From CAVWCQ01 sp963753545 (GTDB lineage Bacteria > Chloroflexota > Anaerolineae > Aggregatilineales > Aggregatilineaceae), in NCBI GenBank assembly GCA_963753545.1, contig CAVWCQ010000008.1:3038001-3102000 (forward strand): a stretch of 64,000 nucleotides of DNA, written 5' to 3'. Position 1 is the first letter of the stretch, and each line of letters starts with the position of its first letter. Positions 37,893-46,965 of the stretch are shown here, piece after piece. The notes beneath the pieces are model-generated. The model had not been told where the DNA came from and searched no databases. It saw only the letters and a list, made by a program, of their open reading frames with translations. Made by a program: the position numbers and the translations under genes.

Positions 37893-40800
37893 ATGGCTTC
37901 AGGAATCGCGCAGAATATTATCCATATTCCCCAGGTATCTGGAGTAATTGATAGGCCGCGACTCTTGGCCCAGCTTCATGCTGTGTCACCCCAAAAACTG
38001 ACGCTGATCTGTGCGCCGCCTGGGTATGGCAAAACAACACTGGCGGCACAGTTTGCGCGCAGCACTTCGTCAGAAATAGTGTGGCATACGATAGAAGAGC
38101 GTGAACGCGATGTACCTAATCTATTCCATGGATTAATTTCCACAATTGGTTCGTATGTACCTGGTATTGATACGTTACCGAATTCCACTCAGGATACACC
38201 TATGGAATTCGCTGCAAGCATTACCGATTATCTACGCGTCAATACCGCTCGTAACTCCATTCTTATCCTGGACGATACTCACGTTCTGGCGGAGTCCCTG
38301 CCTGCCGAAACATTTCTGCAAACATTGGTCGATCTTGTACCGCCGAACTGGCATCTGGTTTTGATAGGTCGTGTTCTCCCGAATCTGCCCCTGACCGAGA
38401 TGATTGCACGTAGAGAAGTGAGTGCTTTTGGTCAGGATCAACTGCGCTTCACATCAGACGAAATCCAGAGACTTGCAGCCGAAACTCACGGAATCTCTCC
38501 AACTCCGGCTGAAGTCGAACGACTCGCATCTCGATTGGAAGGATGGCCAGCCGGAATTGTCCTGGCCCTGAACCCGCTGCCCAGCGATCTTGAACAGATG
38601 ATGCTGCATGGAGGGCGAGGGCCTGAAGCGCTGTTCGATGCACTGGCAGAGACGATGCTCGATTTCCAGCCCCCTGGTCTACGCGATTTCCTGTTGGCAT
38701 CATCAATCCTCCGCAAGATGACACCTGAATTATGCACATCCGTTTTGGAATTGCCCAATAGTGTTTATTGGATTAATGAAGCCCAGCAGCGTAATCTCTT
38801 TTTGTCCAGGCTCACTGGAGGATTGGTTTATCATGGGTTGTTTCGTGAATTCCTTCAGAAGCAGCTCAAACAGAATTACCCTGAACGATTTGTCAGCCTC
38901 CAATTGAAAGCTGCACGTTGGTTCGAGAACAACAACCGTCTCGATGATAGCTTTGACCATTATATGGCTGCCGGTTTGGCTGAACGTGCCGCAGCCATTG
39001 CTGAACAGGTTGCCGAACACGTTTTTCGTGCAAGGATACGCCGAAACATTAGTGAAGTGGCGAACTCAATTAGGGCAGATTGGCGTGCTTGCGCCCAAAC
39101 TCTTATATAATTGCGCCCGCATTTTCTCTGATCGTTATGAATACGAAGAGGCCGAAAGCGCGCTTGCCGAAGCCGAACAGGGTTTTGCTCAAATTGAGAA
39201 CGAACAAGGAATCGCGGATGTTCAACTGCAACGCGCCTTTATCAAGCTTCAAAGCGGGCAGTTCAAACGCGCAATTGCGGATGTTGCTCATTTTGTCACC
39301 CTTAATCACGACTCCGCCGACTGGCAAGCCCGTGCTCTTCGCGTGTTGGGTTTAGCCCGGCTCAGGCTTGGCGAAGCGAAAACTGCGATTTCCAACCTCG
39401 AGCAATCCTTAGAAATCTATCGCGCCAGTGGCGATGCTCATGCCGTAGCCAACCTGCTCCAGGATCTTGGCGTAGCGTACTTGAGACAGGGACGTATGCT
39501 CGACGCCAGCGCTTGTTTGCAGGAACTGGTTGCCCTGCGGCGCTCGTTGGGCAGCCCCGGGACCGTGGCGGTAGCGCTCAACAATCTCGGGTATTTTTAT
39601 CATTTAAATGGCGATTACGAACAATCTATTGCGACATTCAGAGAAGGATTGAGAATCATCTCGTCTGTTCCTAACAAGCGCGCTGAAAGCGCCCTGTTGT
39701 GGAGCTTAGGGGATGTCCGGCGCGATCAGGGAGCATTTGACGAGGCAATTCGCCTTTATAATCAGCGCTCTAGGGGTGGTTGGCAATGGGGAACCAGTTA
39801 TTCGCTGCGGTGTGATTATCAGCTCCTCAACGCTTAAACGCTGGCAAGGCGACATGAACGAAGCAGCAGCCTTAGCTGAACGTGCTTTGAGACTCGCCAA
39901 TAATCATGAGATCGCGCTGAATCGCGCATTGGCTCAGGCGGCCCTTTGGGCGGCCCGTAGTCATCTCGGTGATGCTGCGCCGCATTAGAAAAATTTGACA
40001 TCGTATCTGGCAGACCTGCATGAACAAGATGCACGTTCGAAGCTCGTGTGGGTTCATGCGCTGCGTGCGAATGCAGCATTACTTTTGGGCAGATAACTGG
40101 CGGGCTGAGAATGCTATTGAATCAGCTATAGAGGCTGCGCAAGAAGGAGGAAGTATGCAGCTATTGGTGGCCGAGATTGCCCATTCACGGCTGTTGAAGC
40201 AGTATATCACTGCCTCGCCTGCCAAATATGGATTTCTCAGCCGTGAACTGGAGCGTTTATCGGGTCAGGGTGCAGCCAAACTGCTTCAGGTTAAGCGGTT
40301 CAAGGCTAATTGGTTAGAAACTTACAGCCTGCGGGTCATGACTCTGGGCCGCGAACAAATCGAGCGCGATGGGGAGGTCGTCTCCGCTTCAGACTGGCGT
40401 GCCAGCTGCGGCCCGCGAGATGTTTATGTATCTACTTTTTAATGGACCTGAAAGTCGAGAACGGATCAGCCTCATTTTTTGGCCGGACAGCCCAATTAAA
40501 CAAGTGCGTTCAAATTTTCACACGACGCTCTATCGTGCCCGGCAGGCGTTGGGAGAGAATGTGATTAATCATGCCGACGGCTTCTATTTTATTGATCCTG
40601 CCCTTAGTTTATGGTGCGATGTCCTGGAATTTGAAGACTTGATCCAGCAGGCGCGCCTGATGCCACCGCGCGATGCTCGAACAGAAAATCTCTGGCACAA
40701 AGCAGTCGATTTATATCATGGCGATTTTTTGCCCTCTTGGGATCATGAGTGGGTTCTGTTTCGCCGCCAGAGCCTGTTTGATAATTATCTCGAAGCGCTA

Positions 40801-41051
40801 ATCGGCCTGGGCGTTTGCGCCCGAGCCAGACACAGCTTCCGTGAGGCACTCACTGATTTTCCGGCGCGCCCTGGATGCGGATCCGTATTGTGAAGCAGCG
40901 CATCGTGGCATTATGCTGTGTTATAACGATCTCGGCGAAAAAAAACAGGCTATGAGCTCAGTTCAACCATTTGCGAACTTTGCTGCGCGCTGAACTGGGA
41001 GTAGAGCCTTCCGATGAAACCCTTGATCTGGCCCAGCAACTTTTAGCATAA
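37893..41051 (+). CDS. STAND NTPase-TPR-SARP transcriptional regulator (frameshifted)
   Basis: A MalT-like signal-transduction ATPase, about 1050 residues. The N-terminal 400 are clean: Walker A CAPPGYGKTTLAA, Walker B SILILDDTHVL, and the arm region LEGWPAGIVLAL. A TPR-like helical region follows. The C-terminus is an OmpR-like winged helix (GREQIERDGEVV, REMFMYLLFNGPE, IKQVRSNFHTTLYRARQALGE) and a BTAD domain (NLWHKAVDLYHGDFLP, then CEAAHRGIMLCYN), so DNA binding is by a SARP module instead of LuxR. Frame breaks lie near 39060, 39770, 39985, 40095, 40405, 40865 and 40950. The conserved motifs throughout argue for poor sequence quality, though true decay cannot be excluded. A terminator follows. 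Confidence 0.82.
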
Positions 41052-41083
41052 GATTCACTGATCCTATCTGAAGAGCAAGCTCT

Positions 41084-41115
41084 AGGCCGTTTCACTAGCG
41101 AACGGTCTTTTTTTG
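41084..41115 (+). terminator. Rho-independent terminator
   Basis: AGGCCGTT (41084-41091) pairs with AACGGTCT (41101-41108) with one G-T pair, followed by a run of T. It ends the SARP regulator transcript. Confidence 0.75.
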
Positions 41116-41204
41116 TTTTCGCCCGTTTGGTAAGCAGAATGTTGCACACTACCCTTTATAGTTACGTCAATGTCAGATGAGTTAGCTTATTCAAGGAGCA
41201 GAAA

Positions 41205-41359
41205 ATGAAAAACAATATGTTTAGTATACCAGTTGGATGATTGCCGATCCGCGCCGCGCTTTCCTCATCGTGTCCGTAATTGTGGTGGTTTTGAGCTTGG
41301 CGTTTGCCGCCATTCCCAATGGCGTTGCGTTGGCCGAAGATATTGTTGGTGGCAGCTAA
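41205..41359 (+). CDS. Small membrane peptide of about 51 residues (one frameshift)
   Basis: ATG 41205 has AGGAG about 8 nt upstream. The frame begins MKNNMFSIPVG and then stops; shifting once near 41238 gives MIADPRRAFLIVSVIVVVLS followed by LAFAAIPNGVALAEDIVGGS and TAA at 41357. The product would be a short basic-start peptide with a single hydrophobic helix and a Gly-Gly-Ser end. It precedes the 79-residue NHLP-like gene by 37 bp. Function unknown; it could be a leader or precursor peptide or a small membrane protein. Confidence 0.45.
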
Positions 41360-41396
41360 CACGACCAAATCGTTGATACCTCAAAGGAGAAGACAA

Positions 41397-41636
41397 ATGG
41401 GTAAAGAAGAGAAGCGACGCCTCGATCATCTTATGGGAACCGCTTTGCTGGATGAAGGGGTATGCAAACGCCTTGTCAACGAACGGGATACGTCACTACT
41501 GACATCATTCGGACTATCTCTCGAAACGCAAAGCTGGCTGCAGACCGTTCAGGCACAATCATTGACGGAACTGGCTCAGGCCATCGTCGATAGAACTCAA
41601 GGCGATACATTCATGATTTCGACTCAAGCGGCATAA
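41397..41636 (+). CDS. Small protein resembling Os1348/NHLP-clan leader peptides
   Basis: A 79-residue soluble protein from ATG 41397, with AAGGAG about 10 nt upstream. The core LDHLMGTALLDEGVCKRLVNERD, then SLLTSFGLSLETQSWLQTV, has the pattern of the nitrile-hydratase-alpha-like leader clan: a hydrophobic-rich helix, LxDEGVCKRL, then a short turn and 'LGLS'-type helix. Those proteins serve as leader parts of ribosomal peptide precursors or stand alone. No cyclase, LanM or radical-SAM gene is seen nearby, so a peptide product is not shown. It follows the 51-residue peptide gene and may share its transcript. Confidence 0.55.
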   Translation: MGKEEKRRLDHLMGTALLDEGVCKRLVNERDTSLLTSFGLSLETQSWLQTVQAQSLTELAQAIVDRTQGDTFMISTQAA

Positions 41637-41666
41637 GTTCCGGTCAATTACCGTTGAAGGCCATCT

Positions 41667-41702
41667 GAAGGGGGCTGCTGTATCCGAACCAAGTCCCCCT
41701 TC
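41667..41702 (+). terminator. Hairpin after the NHLP-like gene
   Basis: GAAGGGGG (41667-41674) and CCCCCTTC (41695-41702) form a perfect 8-bp stem with a 20-nt loop, 30 nt past the stop. There is no T-run, so termination is uncertain. Confidence 0.4.
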
Positions 41703-41825
41703 GGTCCTTCCAAATGATGAGCGTCACCAGGGGAAATTAGAACCCGGTTGTTCAATTGCCAATGCCGAATATCTGAGAACTTGCTTTCCAAATTTGGAAA
41801 ATTACATGAGTGTCAGGAAAAAAAC

Positions 41826-42226
41826 ATGTACAAAAAAGTAGTTCTCGCGGTTGACGACGATCCAGAAATGTTAGCTCTCCTCAACCCATGCTCAGGCGAA
41901 AAGGCTATGTCGTCTTAAAAGCGGACAGCGCGGGATTAGCACTGCATTTGATCAAGTCATTTTTGCCGAATTTGTTCGTCGTGGATGTTTTGATGCCCGA
42001 CATGAACGGGTTTGAATTGTGCGAAAGAATTCGGATGATGCCTCATACCGCCAATGTACCCATCATCATCTTGACCGCCCTTAACTCGACAGAAAACAGG
42101 CAGCGAGCGAATGATGTCGGCGCAAACGCCTTTATTGCAAAAGAGAATTTAACAAGCGATCTCGCTTCAGAAATCCAAAGATTGCTATACAGTGATACCA
42201 GACAGTCTGACCGGAAATTTGGTTGA
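41826..42226 (+). CDS. Single-domain response regulator (one frameshift)
   Basis: Receiver protein of about 133 residues. The first 19 codons from ATG 41826 encode KKVVLAVDDDPEMLALL with the acidic pocket; the frame shifts near 41885 and continues MLRRKGYVVLKADS. The phospho-acceptor is in LFVVDVLMPDMNGF, Thr in IILTALNS and Lys in FIAKENL. No output domain. It may be linked to the small-peptide genes or the SARP regulator upstream; no kinase is adjacent. Confidence 0.82.
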
Positions 42227-42365
42227 TCAAATACCCCCCAACCTCCTGCGATTGTGAATTAAGCCGCGATCATACCCAAACCAGTTAAGAGAATGGGCGC
42301 TGCTCGCTCCAGATAGTAAATTATTGTTGCATTCAACTACGACGAAATAATGGTTGTCCGATCAA

Positions 42366-42395
42366 TTGGTCGGGGTACCGTTGCGCCTGTATAAT
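42366..42395 (+). promoter_or_regulatory. Promoter of the VOC gene
   Basis: TTGGTC (42366-42371), an 18-nt spacer and a perfect TATAAT (42390-42395), 38 nt before the ATG at 42434. Confidence 0.5.
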
Positions 42396-42433
42396 GCACG
42401 ATACGTGTTTACCTTCATCCTGGAGTACGATTA

Positions 42434-42880
42434 ATGTCCACTTCTCCTCTTGGTCATGTCACTCAAATTGGTATTGTCGTTCATAATATTGACTCTGCTG
42501 CTCAGGCATGGTCAGCTCTTTTGGGAGTTCCAATTCCAGAAATTATTACAACGGACCCTGTCGAGCTTGCTCATACTGAATATCAGGGACGGCCCTCTAC
42601 TGCTCAAGCGAAACTTGCTTTCTTTCACCTGGGACAAGTTGACATCGAACTCATTGAACCCCTTGGCGAACCGAGCACATGGCGAGATCAACTCGATGCG
42701 AATGGATCGAGCCTACACCATATCGCTTTTCAGGTTAATGGAATGAAAGAACAGCTTGCCGCACTGGCATTATCAGGCCTTCCTTTGGTCCAAAGGGGTG
42801 ATTATCAGGGAGGGCGTTACGCATATGTGGATGGAAATGAACAGCTTGGAGCCGTGATCGAACTGCTTGAAAACGACTAA
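42434..42880 (+). CDS. VOC-family protein, methylmalonyl-CoA epimerase/glyoxalase-like
   Basis: A 148-residue vicinal-oxygen-chelate protein with two beta-alpha-beta-beta-beta modules. The metal ligands expected of methylmalonyl-CoA epimerase are seen: His8 (GHVTQIGIVV), Glu75 (DIELIEP), His95/96 (LHHIAFQV) and Glu143 (GAVIELLE). GGAG lies before the ATG. No mutase gene is nearby, so the epimerase role is a possibility and not shown. Single gene with its own promoter. Confidence 0.85.
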   Translation: MSTSPLGHVTQIGIVVHNIDSAAQAWSALLGVPIPEIITTDPVELAHTEYQGRPSTAQAKLAFFHLGQVDIELIEPLGEPSTWRDQLDANGSSLHHIAFQVNGMKEQLAALALSGLPLVQRGDYQGGRYAYVDGNEQLGAVIELLEND

Positions 42881-43084
42881 CAGCGTTTGAAAGGAAAAGA
42901 GAGTGCAGGCGGCAGGGTACAACGCTGCCTATTGTCCAGTTAGAACATCTTCCTTCTGAGCATGAATACAAATTGGCGGCTGAGTCTATATTTATCTATA
43001 GCGAAGGGTGAAAATCTGGCTTGATAGATCTGGAAGCTGCTTGCCACGATCCGGCGATAGAACAGAAGGTGTTGTGTGGGCGAG

Positions 43085-43774
43085 CTAACGCGCAAGTTGG
43101 GCTCGCCGCTCGTTCAGGATGGCGACGCCATTAGAGGTGCCGATACGAGTGGCTCCCGCGCCGATCATGGCGTACATCGCGGACAGTGTGCGGATACCGC
43201 CGGAGGCCTTCACACCCATTTGGGGTCCAACAGCAGCACGCATGAGCGCGATGTCAGCGACTGTAGCCCCCGCCGTACCAAAGCCTGTGGAAGTTTTGAC
43301 GAAATCCGCCCCCTCGCCTAGCGCGATCTGGCAAACCAGTTGTTTTTCCGCATCACTAAGGTAGCATGTTTCAAGAATGACTTTGCTAATCACGTGTGCT
43401 GGTTGGCAAATACGCACCAGATCTGCAATCTCACGGCGTACTATGTCAAGCGCACCGGATTGCAGCGCGCGGATGTTAATTACCATGTCAATTTCGCCTG
43501 CGCCTTTGTCAATTGCATCTTGCGTCTCATAGGCTTTGACCTCGCTGGTGGATTGGCCGAGAGGAAAGCCTATCGCCGCGCCAGTGCGTACCGGGCTGCC
43601 TGCCAGCAAGCGAACGCATTGCTCAACCTCGGCAGGGTTGATCGCAACCATCGCGAAACGGTATTCGCGCGCTTCGGCACAGATGATTTCGATATCGGCA
43701 GGAGTGCCGAACGGTTTCAGAAATGTGTGATCGATCATCGCAGCCAGTGATTCAAGTGTCCAATTGCTGCTCAT
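43085..43774 (-). CDS. deoC: Deoxyribose-phosphate aldolase
   Basis: Class I aldolase that splits 2-deoxyribose-5-phosphate into glyceraldehyde-3-phosphate and acetaldehyde. The 229-residue length is normal. The Schiff-base Lys160 lies in DFVKTSTGFG and the second Lys189 in GVKASGGIRT; Asp96 is in EIDMVIN. It is co-transcribed with the upstream PfkB sugar kinase (9-bp gap), so the kinase may supply deoxyribose-5-phosphate or another sugar phosphate. Cytoplasmic. Confidence 0.95.
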   Translation of the reverse strand: MSSNWTLESLAAMIDHTFLKPFGTPADIEIICAEAREYRFAMVAINPAEVEQCVRLLAGSPVRTGAAIGFPLGQSTSEVKAYETQDAIDKGAGEIDMVINIRALQSGALDIVRREIADLVRICQPAHVISKVILETCYLSDAEKQLVCQIALGEGADFVKTSTGFGTAGATVADIALMRAAVGPQMGVKASGGIRTLSAMYAMIGAGATRIGTSNGVAILNERRAQLAR

Positions 43775-43783
43775 GTTGGGTTC

Positions 43784-44755
43784 CTATTGGGTCTTTATAA
43801 AGTTTTCTACCTGGGCAAGTGTGGGTAAAGCCGGAATTGCGCCCCGCCGTCGACAGGTCAGCGCACCAACCGCATTGGCGAATGCAAGTGCCTCGCGCAC
43901 TGTTACTTCGTCAACGTGAGCGAGCGAGCCCACCTTTTCGCGATGGGGCAGCAAGCGCGTAATCAGCGCCGCCATGAATCCATCCCCCGCCCCTGTGGTC
44001 TCGATGACCTCAACTTTGGGCGCAGGTAGCTCGATGCGATAATCGCCGTTGGTGGCAATGGCCCCTTTTTCGCCCCGACTGATCACCAGGAGTTCGACAC
44101 CGCAGTTCAAAACGGCGGTAATTCCAGCATCCAGATCACGGCTCCCAGTAGCTACCTCCCATTCTTCCTCGCTGATCTTGGCGAGATGGCAATCGTGGAA
44201 AGCTGCCTGGATCACGCTTTTAGCTGTTTCAACATCAGGCCACAAAGTAGGTCGATAATTGGGATCATAGCTAATCATCAGATTGTGCTCGCGTGCAAGG
44301 CGAAGTGCCTTGCGTTGGGCGGCAGCGGCAGGTTCGACAATGAAGGTGATCGAGCCGTAATGAAAACATCGAGCGCCTTCGAAAATCGCACCGGTGATCT
44401 CATCTTCGGTCAGCCGCATATCTGCACCAGGATTACGATAAAAGCACAGATCCTTGTGCCCATCATCCCACACGGCGACGAAGACAGCAGTCGTGCGGGC
44501 GCTATCATCAACCCGCAAATAGGTCGTGTCTACGCCTGTTTCGTCCAGGCATTCGCGAAGGTACTGGCCAAATGGGTCATCACCGACCTTGCCGATAAAG
44601 CGCGCCGTCATGCCGAGCTTCTGCACGGCAACAGCTACATTCGCGGGTGCACCGCCGGGTGCTTTGATAAAGCCAGGAGTTTGGACCAGCGACACATTAT
44701 CCGCGTTGGATACAAACTCAACCAGATATTCGCCAATTGAAACAAAGTCAGACAT
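43784..44755 (-). CDS. PfkB-family carbohydrate kinase
   Basis: Ribokinase/fructokinase-like enzyme of about 323 residues that phosphorylates a sugar with ATP. N-terminal GGAPANVAVAVQKLGM and the C-terminal ETTGAGDGFMAAL with the catalytic Asp are clear. I chose ATG 44755 (MSDFVSIGEY) because AAGGA lies about 8 nt upstream and the protein then begins like its relatives; an upstream ATG at 44797 would add 14 atypical residues. It precedes deoC by 9 bp, so deoxyribokinase or ribokinase activity is a reasonable guess; fructokinase is the alternative. Confidence 0.92.
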   Translation of the reverse strand: MSDFVSIGEYLVEFVSNADNVSLVQTPGFIKAPGGAPANVAVAVQKLGMTARFIGKVGDDPFGQYLRECLDETGVDTTYLRVDDSARTTAVFVAVWDDGHKDLCFYRNPGADMRLTEDEITGAIFEGARCFHYGSITFIVEPAAAAQRKALRLAREHNLMISYDPNYRPTLWPDVETAKSVIQAAFHDCHLAKISEEEWEVATGSRDLDAGITAVLNCGVELLVISRGEKGAIATNGDYRIELPAPKVEVIETTGAGDGFMAALITRLLPHREKVGSLAHVDEVTVREALAFANAVGALTCRRRGAIPALPTLAQVENFIKTQ

Positions 44756-44957
44756 CCATTTTTTCCTTACTACTGGTAGGTAGCGTGATACTTTCAATGG
44801 GGGGATTTACCACTTTGGCAACCCCCACGATGTTCGCCTGCCCAAAAGCGAAACTGAGCGTCATGCCTATGCCAACGCGGTTGCAGCAGGAGAATCAGCG
44901 GTGTTGTTTGCGCAGTGGGCATGCTCCATCCTGGGTGAGAGAGCTGCCCGACATTCA

Positions 44958-44990
44958 TACGCCCAGGCAGTGAATGGCTGCCTGGGCGTA
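44958..44990 (-). terminator. Hairpin downstream of the CBS-ACT gene
   Basis: TACGCCCAGGCAG (44958-44970) and CTGCCTGGGCGTA (44978-44990) form a perfect 13-bp stem with a 7-nt loop between the CBS-ACT gene and the kinase-deoC operon. No clear T-run follows on either strand, but the stem is very stable. Confidence 0.55.
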
Positions 44991-45019
44991 CCTCGGTTGC
45001 TTCTACAATGAGGCGCGCA

Positions 45020-45689
45020 TTAACCGTATTGTTGGTAGATGCAGTTTGGCTTTGCGCGCACATCTTCAACGGCAGCATCAATGGCAGCTAGCCCTGTTTG
45101 GAGATGAGCAAAATCGGCTCCTTGCTCCTTGATTGTGACATGAGATTCCGCGTCTGAGCTTTTCCAGGTGGTTACGCTGATAATGTTACCCCCCGCATTG
45201 GTAACTGCCTGAGCAATTTTCGCCAGAATTCCTGGCTTGTCGGCTACTTTAACAGTAAAGCGTGCGCCTTCTGTTTCTCCGCCTAACAACGACACAAATG
45301 CACGAAAAATGTCTGTATCGGTGATGATCCCAACCACTTGATCGTGTTCCATGACAGGCAAACACCCAATGTTATATTTGAGCATGAGTTCCCGCCGCTT
45401 CCTCCAATGTGCAATCACTGTTAACGGTGTAGACGGGATGGCGCATGATCTCTTTGATCTGTAATTTCGACAACAGACTGTGTATTTCATAGATGCTAAG
45501 GGTGGTTGCTGGTGAGGGTTGGGCAGAGTACAGATCTTCTTCGACGATGATCCCAACCAGTCTGCTGCGTTTGTCTACGATTGGCAGGTGATGGATATTG
45601 TGCTCATGCATGAGTTCTGTGGCTTGTTTATGAGTGGTTTCAGGCAATGCCGTGATTGGACTAGATGACATGAGATCTTTGACTAACAT
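45020..45689 (-). CDS. CBS-CBS-ACT domain protein, AcuB-like (one frameshift)
   Basis: About 223 residues when a break near 45390 is rejoined. Two CBS domains (VKDLMSSSPITALPETT and IKEIMRHPVYTVNSDCTLEEA through LPVMEHDQVVGIITDTDIFRAFV) are followed by an ACT domain (FTVKVADKPGILAKIAQAVTNAGGNI). This order is that of AcuB-type proteins, which bind adenine nucleotides and amino acids and regulate metabolism. Single gene on the minus strand. Ligands unknown. Confidence 0.85.
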
Positions 45690-45795
45690 AGGTTGTCTCC
45701 AGGTCAGTTCTAGAATAAGACGGGTCAGCGTTATTAGAGTTTGCGGTGGTACAATTCAATAATAATCTTAGGAGAAAATGAGCGCGACGCAACCA

Positions 45796-46728
45796 TCATG
45801 TGGTTTTGATTCGATCCAACGTAGTATCGTTCCAGGCAGTTGGATCGCCAAGTGGTTCGACATGAGTAAAGACCGTAACGGTAGACAGCGTGTCTCGAAT
45901 GCGCTGTTCAACCCGTTCCGCCAGATCATGCCCTTCACGGACAGTCCAGCTATCAGGGACGAGAAGATGGAATGAAACAAATCGACGCGTGCCTGCCGAG
46001 CGAGTGCGCAAAGCATGCCACTTCACGCCATCTTGCTGGAATTCATTCAAAACAGCCGTTACCTTCAGATATTCATCCTGTGGTAGAGCGGGATCAAGTA
46101 ATCCCTGTATGGAACGTCGCATCAAGGAGAAGCCTGCCCAGACAATATTAGCAGCGACGAGCAAGGCAATCACCGGATCTAACCATTTCCACCCCGTGAG
46201 GGCCACTGCTAAAACCCCAACCACGACCCCACCAGAAGTCCATACATCCGTCATCAGATGACGTGAATCGGCTTCCAATGTAATAGAGTTGTATTGCCGT
46301 CCGGCGCGAAGCAAGATTTGTGCTACGAACAGATTGACGAGAGACGCTCCAACTGAAATAACGACGCCGATTCCCACCTGCTCAATCGCTTGGAGATGGA
46401 ACAGGCGATGAACACTTGTGCCGATAATACTGAGCGCTGCGATGAGTATCAGCGCGCCTTCAAATCCACTTGAGAAGTATTCTGCCTTACCGTGTCCATA
46501 TTGGTGCTCTTCGTCCGGCGGTTGAGCAGCAAAGTTGAGGACAATAAGCGCTACAATGGCTGCGACCAGATTCACCATTGACTCCAGCGCATCGGACAAC
46601 AAACCAACCGAACCGGTAAGAAAATAAGCTCCCGCTTTGAGCCCAATCGTCAGAAGTGCGGCAGCAATCGAAAGCCAGGCAAAACGAGCAAGTGAGACAG
46701 GCGACATAATGGGGCCTCTTTTGAGCAA
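45796..46728 (-). CDS. Cation diffusion facilitator (CDF) metal transporter
   Basis: Inner-membrane divalent metal/proton antiporter of about 310 residues. Membrane segments are visible from residue 15; metal-site motifs are LLSDALESMVN, EHQYGHGKAEYFSS and EADSRHLMTDVWTSGG. The C-terminal cytoplasmic domain includes RTRSAGTRRFVSFHLLVPDSW and FTHVEPLGDP, typical of the family. An internal ATG at 46707 (MSPVSLARF) could be the true start. The metal, zinc, iron or manganese, cannot be told from sequence alone. The gene is transcribed toward the CBS-ACT gene. Confidence 0.93.
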   Translation of the reverse strand: MLKRGPIMSPVSLARFAWLSIAAALLTIGLKAGAYFLTGSVGLLSDALESMVNLVAAIVALIVLNFAAQPPDEEHQYGHGKAEYFSSGFEGALILIAALSIIGTSVHRLFHLQAIEQVGIGVVISVGASLVNLFVAQILLRAGRQYNSITLEADSRHLMTDVWTSGGVVVGVLAVALTGWKWLDPVIALLVAANIVWAGFSLMRRSIQGLLDPALPQDEYLKVTAVLNEFQQDGVKWHALRTRSAGTRRFVSFHLLVPDSWTVREGHDLAERVEQRIRDTLSTVTVFTHVEPLGDPTAWNDTTLDRIKTT

Positions 46729-46867
46729 AGCGAGTTCATCAATATCAGATTGGATTAGAAACCCTGCTGCTTGGAACGGTTCAGCGAAGAGAGCCTACAG
46801 CAATTCTATTATACCACCCTCAATAATGTTCAAAAACTTACCCTGTATACCTTCTCAAACAACTTGA

Positions 46868-46897
46868 TTGACAAAGCAAGAAAATTTATGGCATAGT
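46868..46897 (+). promoter_or_regulatory. Promoter of the isomerase-aldolase-kinase operon
   Basis: TTGACA (46868-46873), an 18-nt spacer and CATAGT (46892-46897), directly before the paired operator half-sites. Confidence 0.55.
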
Positions 46898-46900
46898 GAT

Positions 46901-46926
46901 TGTAAACGTTACCGAAAACGTTTACA
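46901..46926. promoter_or_regulatory. Tandem LacI/GalR-type operator sites
   Basis: TGTAAACG (46901-46908) and CGTTTACA (46919-46926) form an inverted repeat, and each overlaps its own CG-centred AACGTT core, 12 bp apart. The recognition helix of the operon's LacI protein (IATVSR, GalR-like) is expected to read TGTAA-CG-TTACA-type sites. Confidence 0.7.
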
Positions 46927-46965
46927 GTTACTGATTTCCTCACCTTCTTGAATAAGGGGATCATC

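Noticed and set aside
40598..40900. Separate regulator gene inside the SARP region
   Set aside because: The BTAD segment continues the regulator reading frame after a frame change, so it belongs to the same gene.
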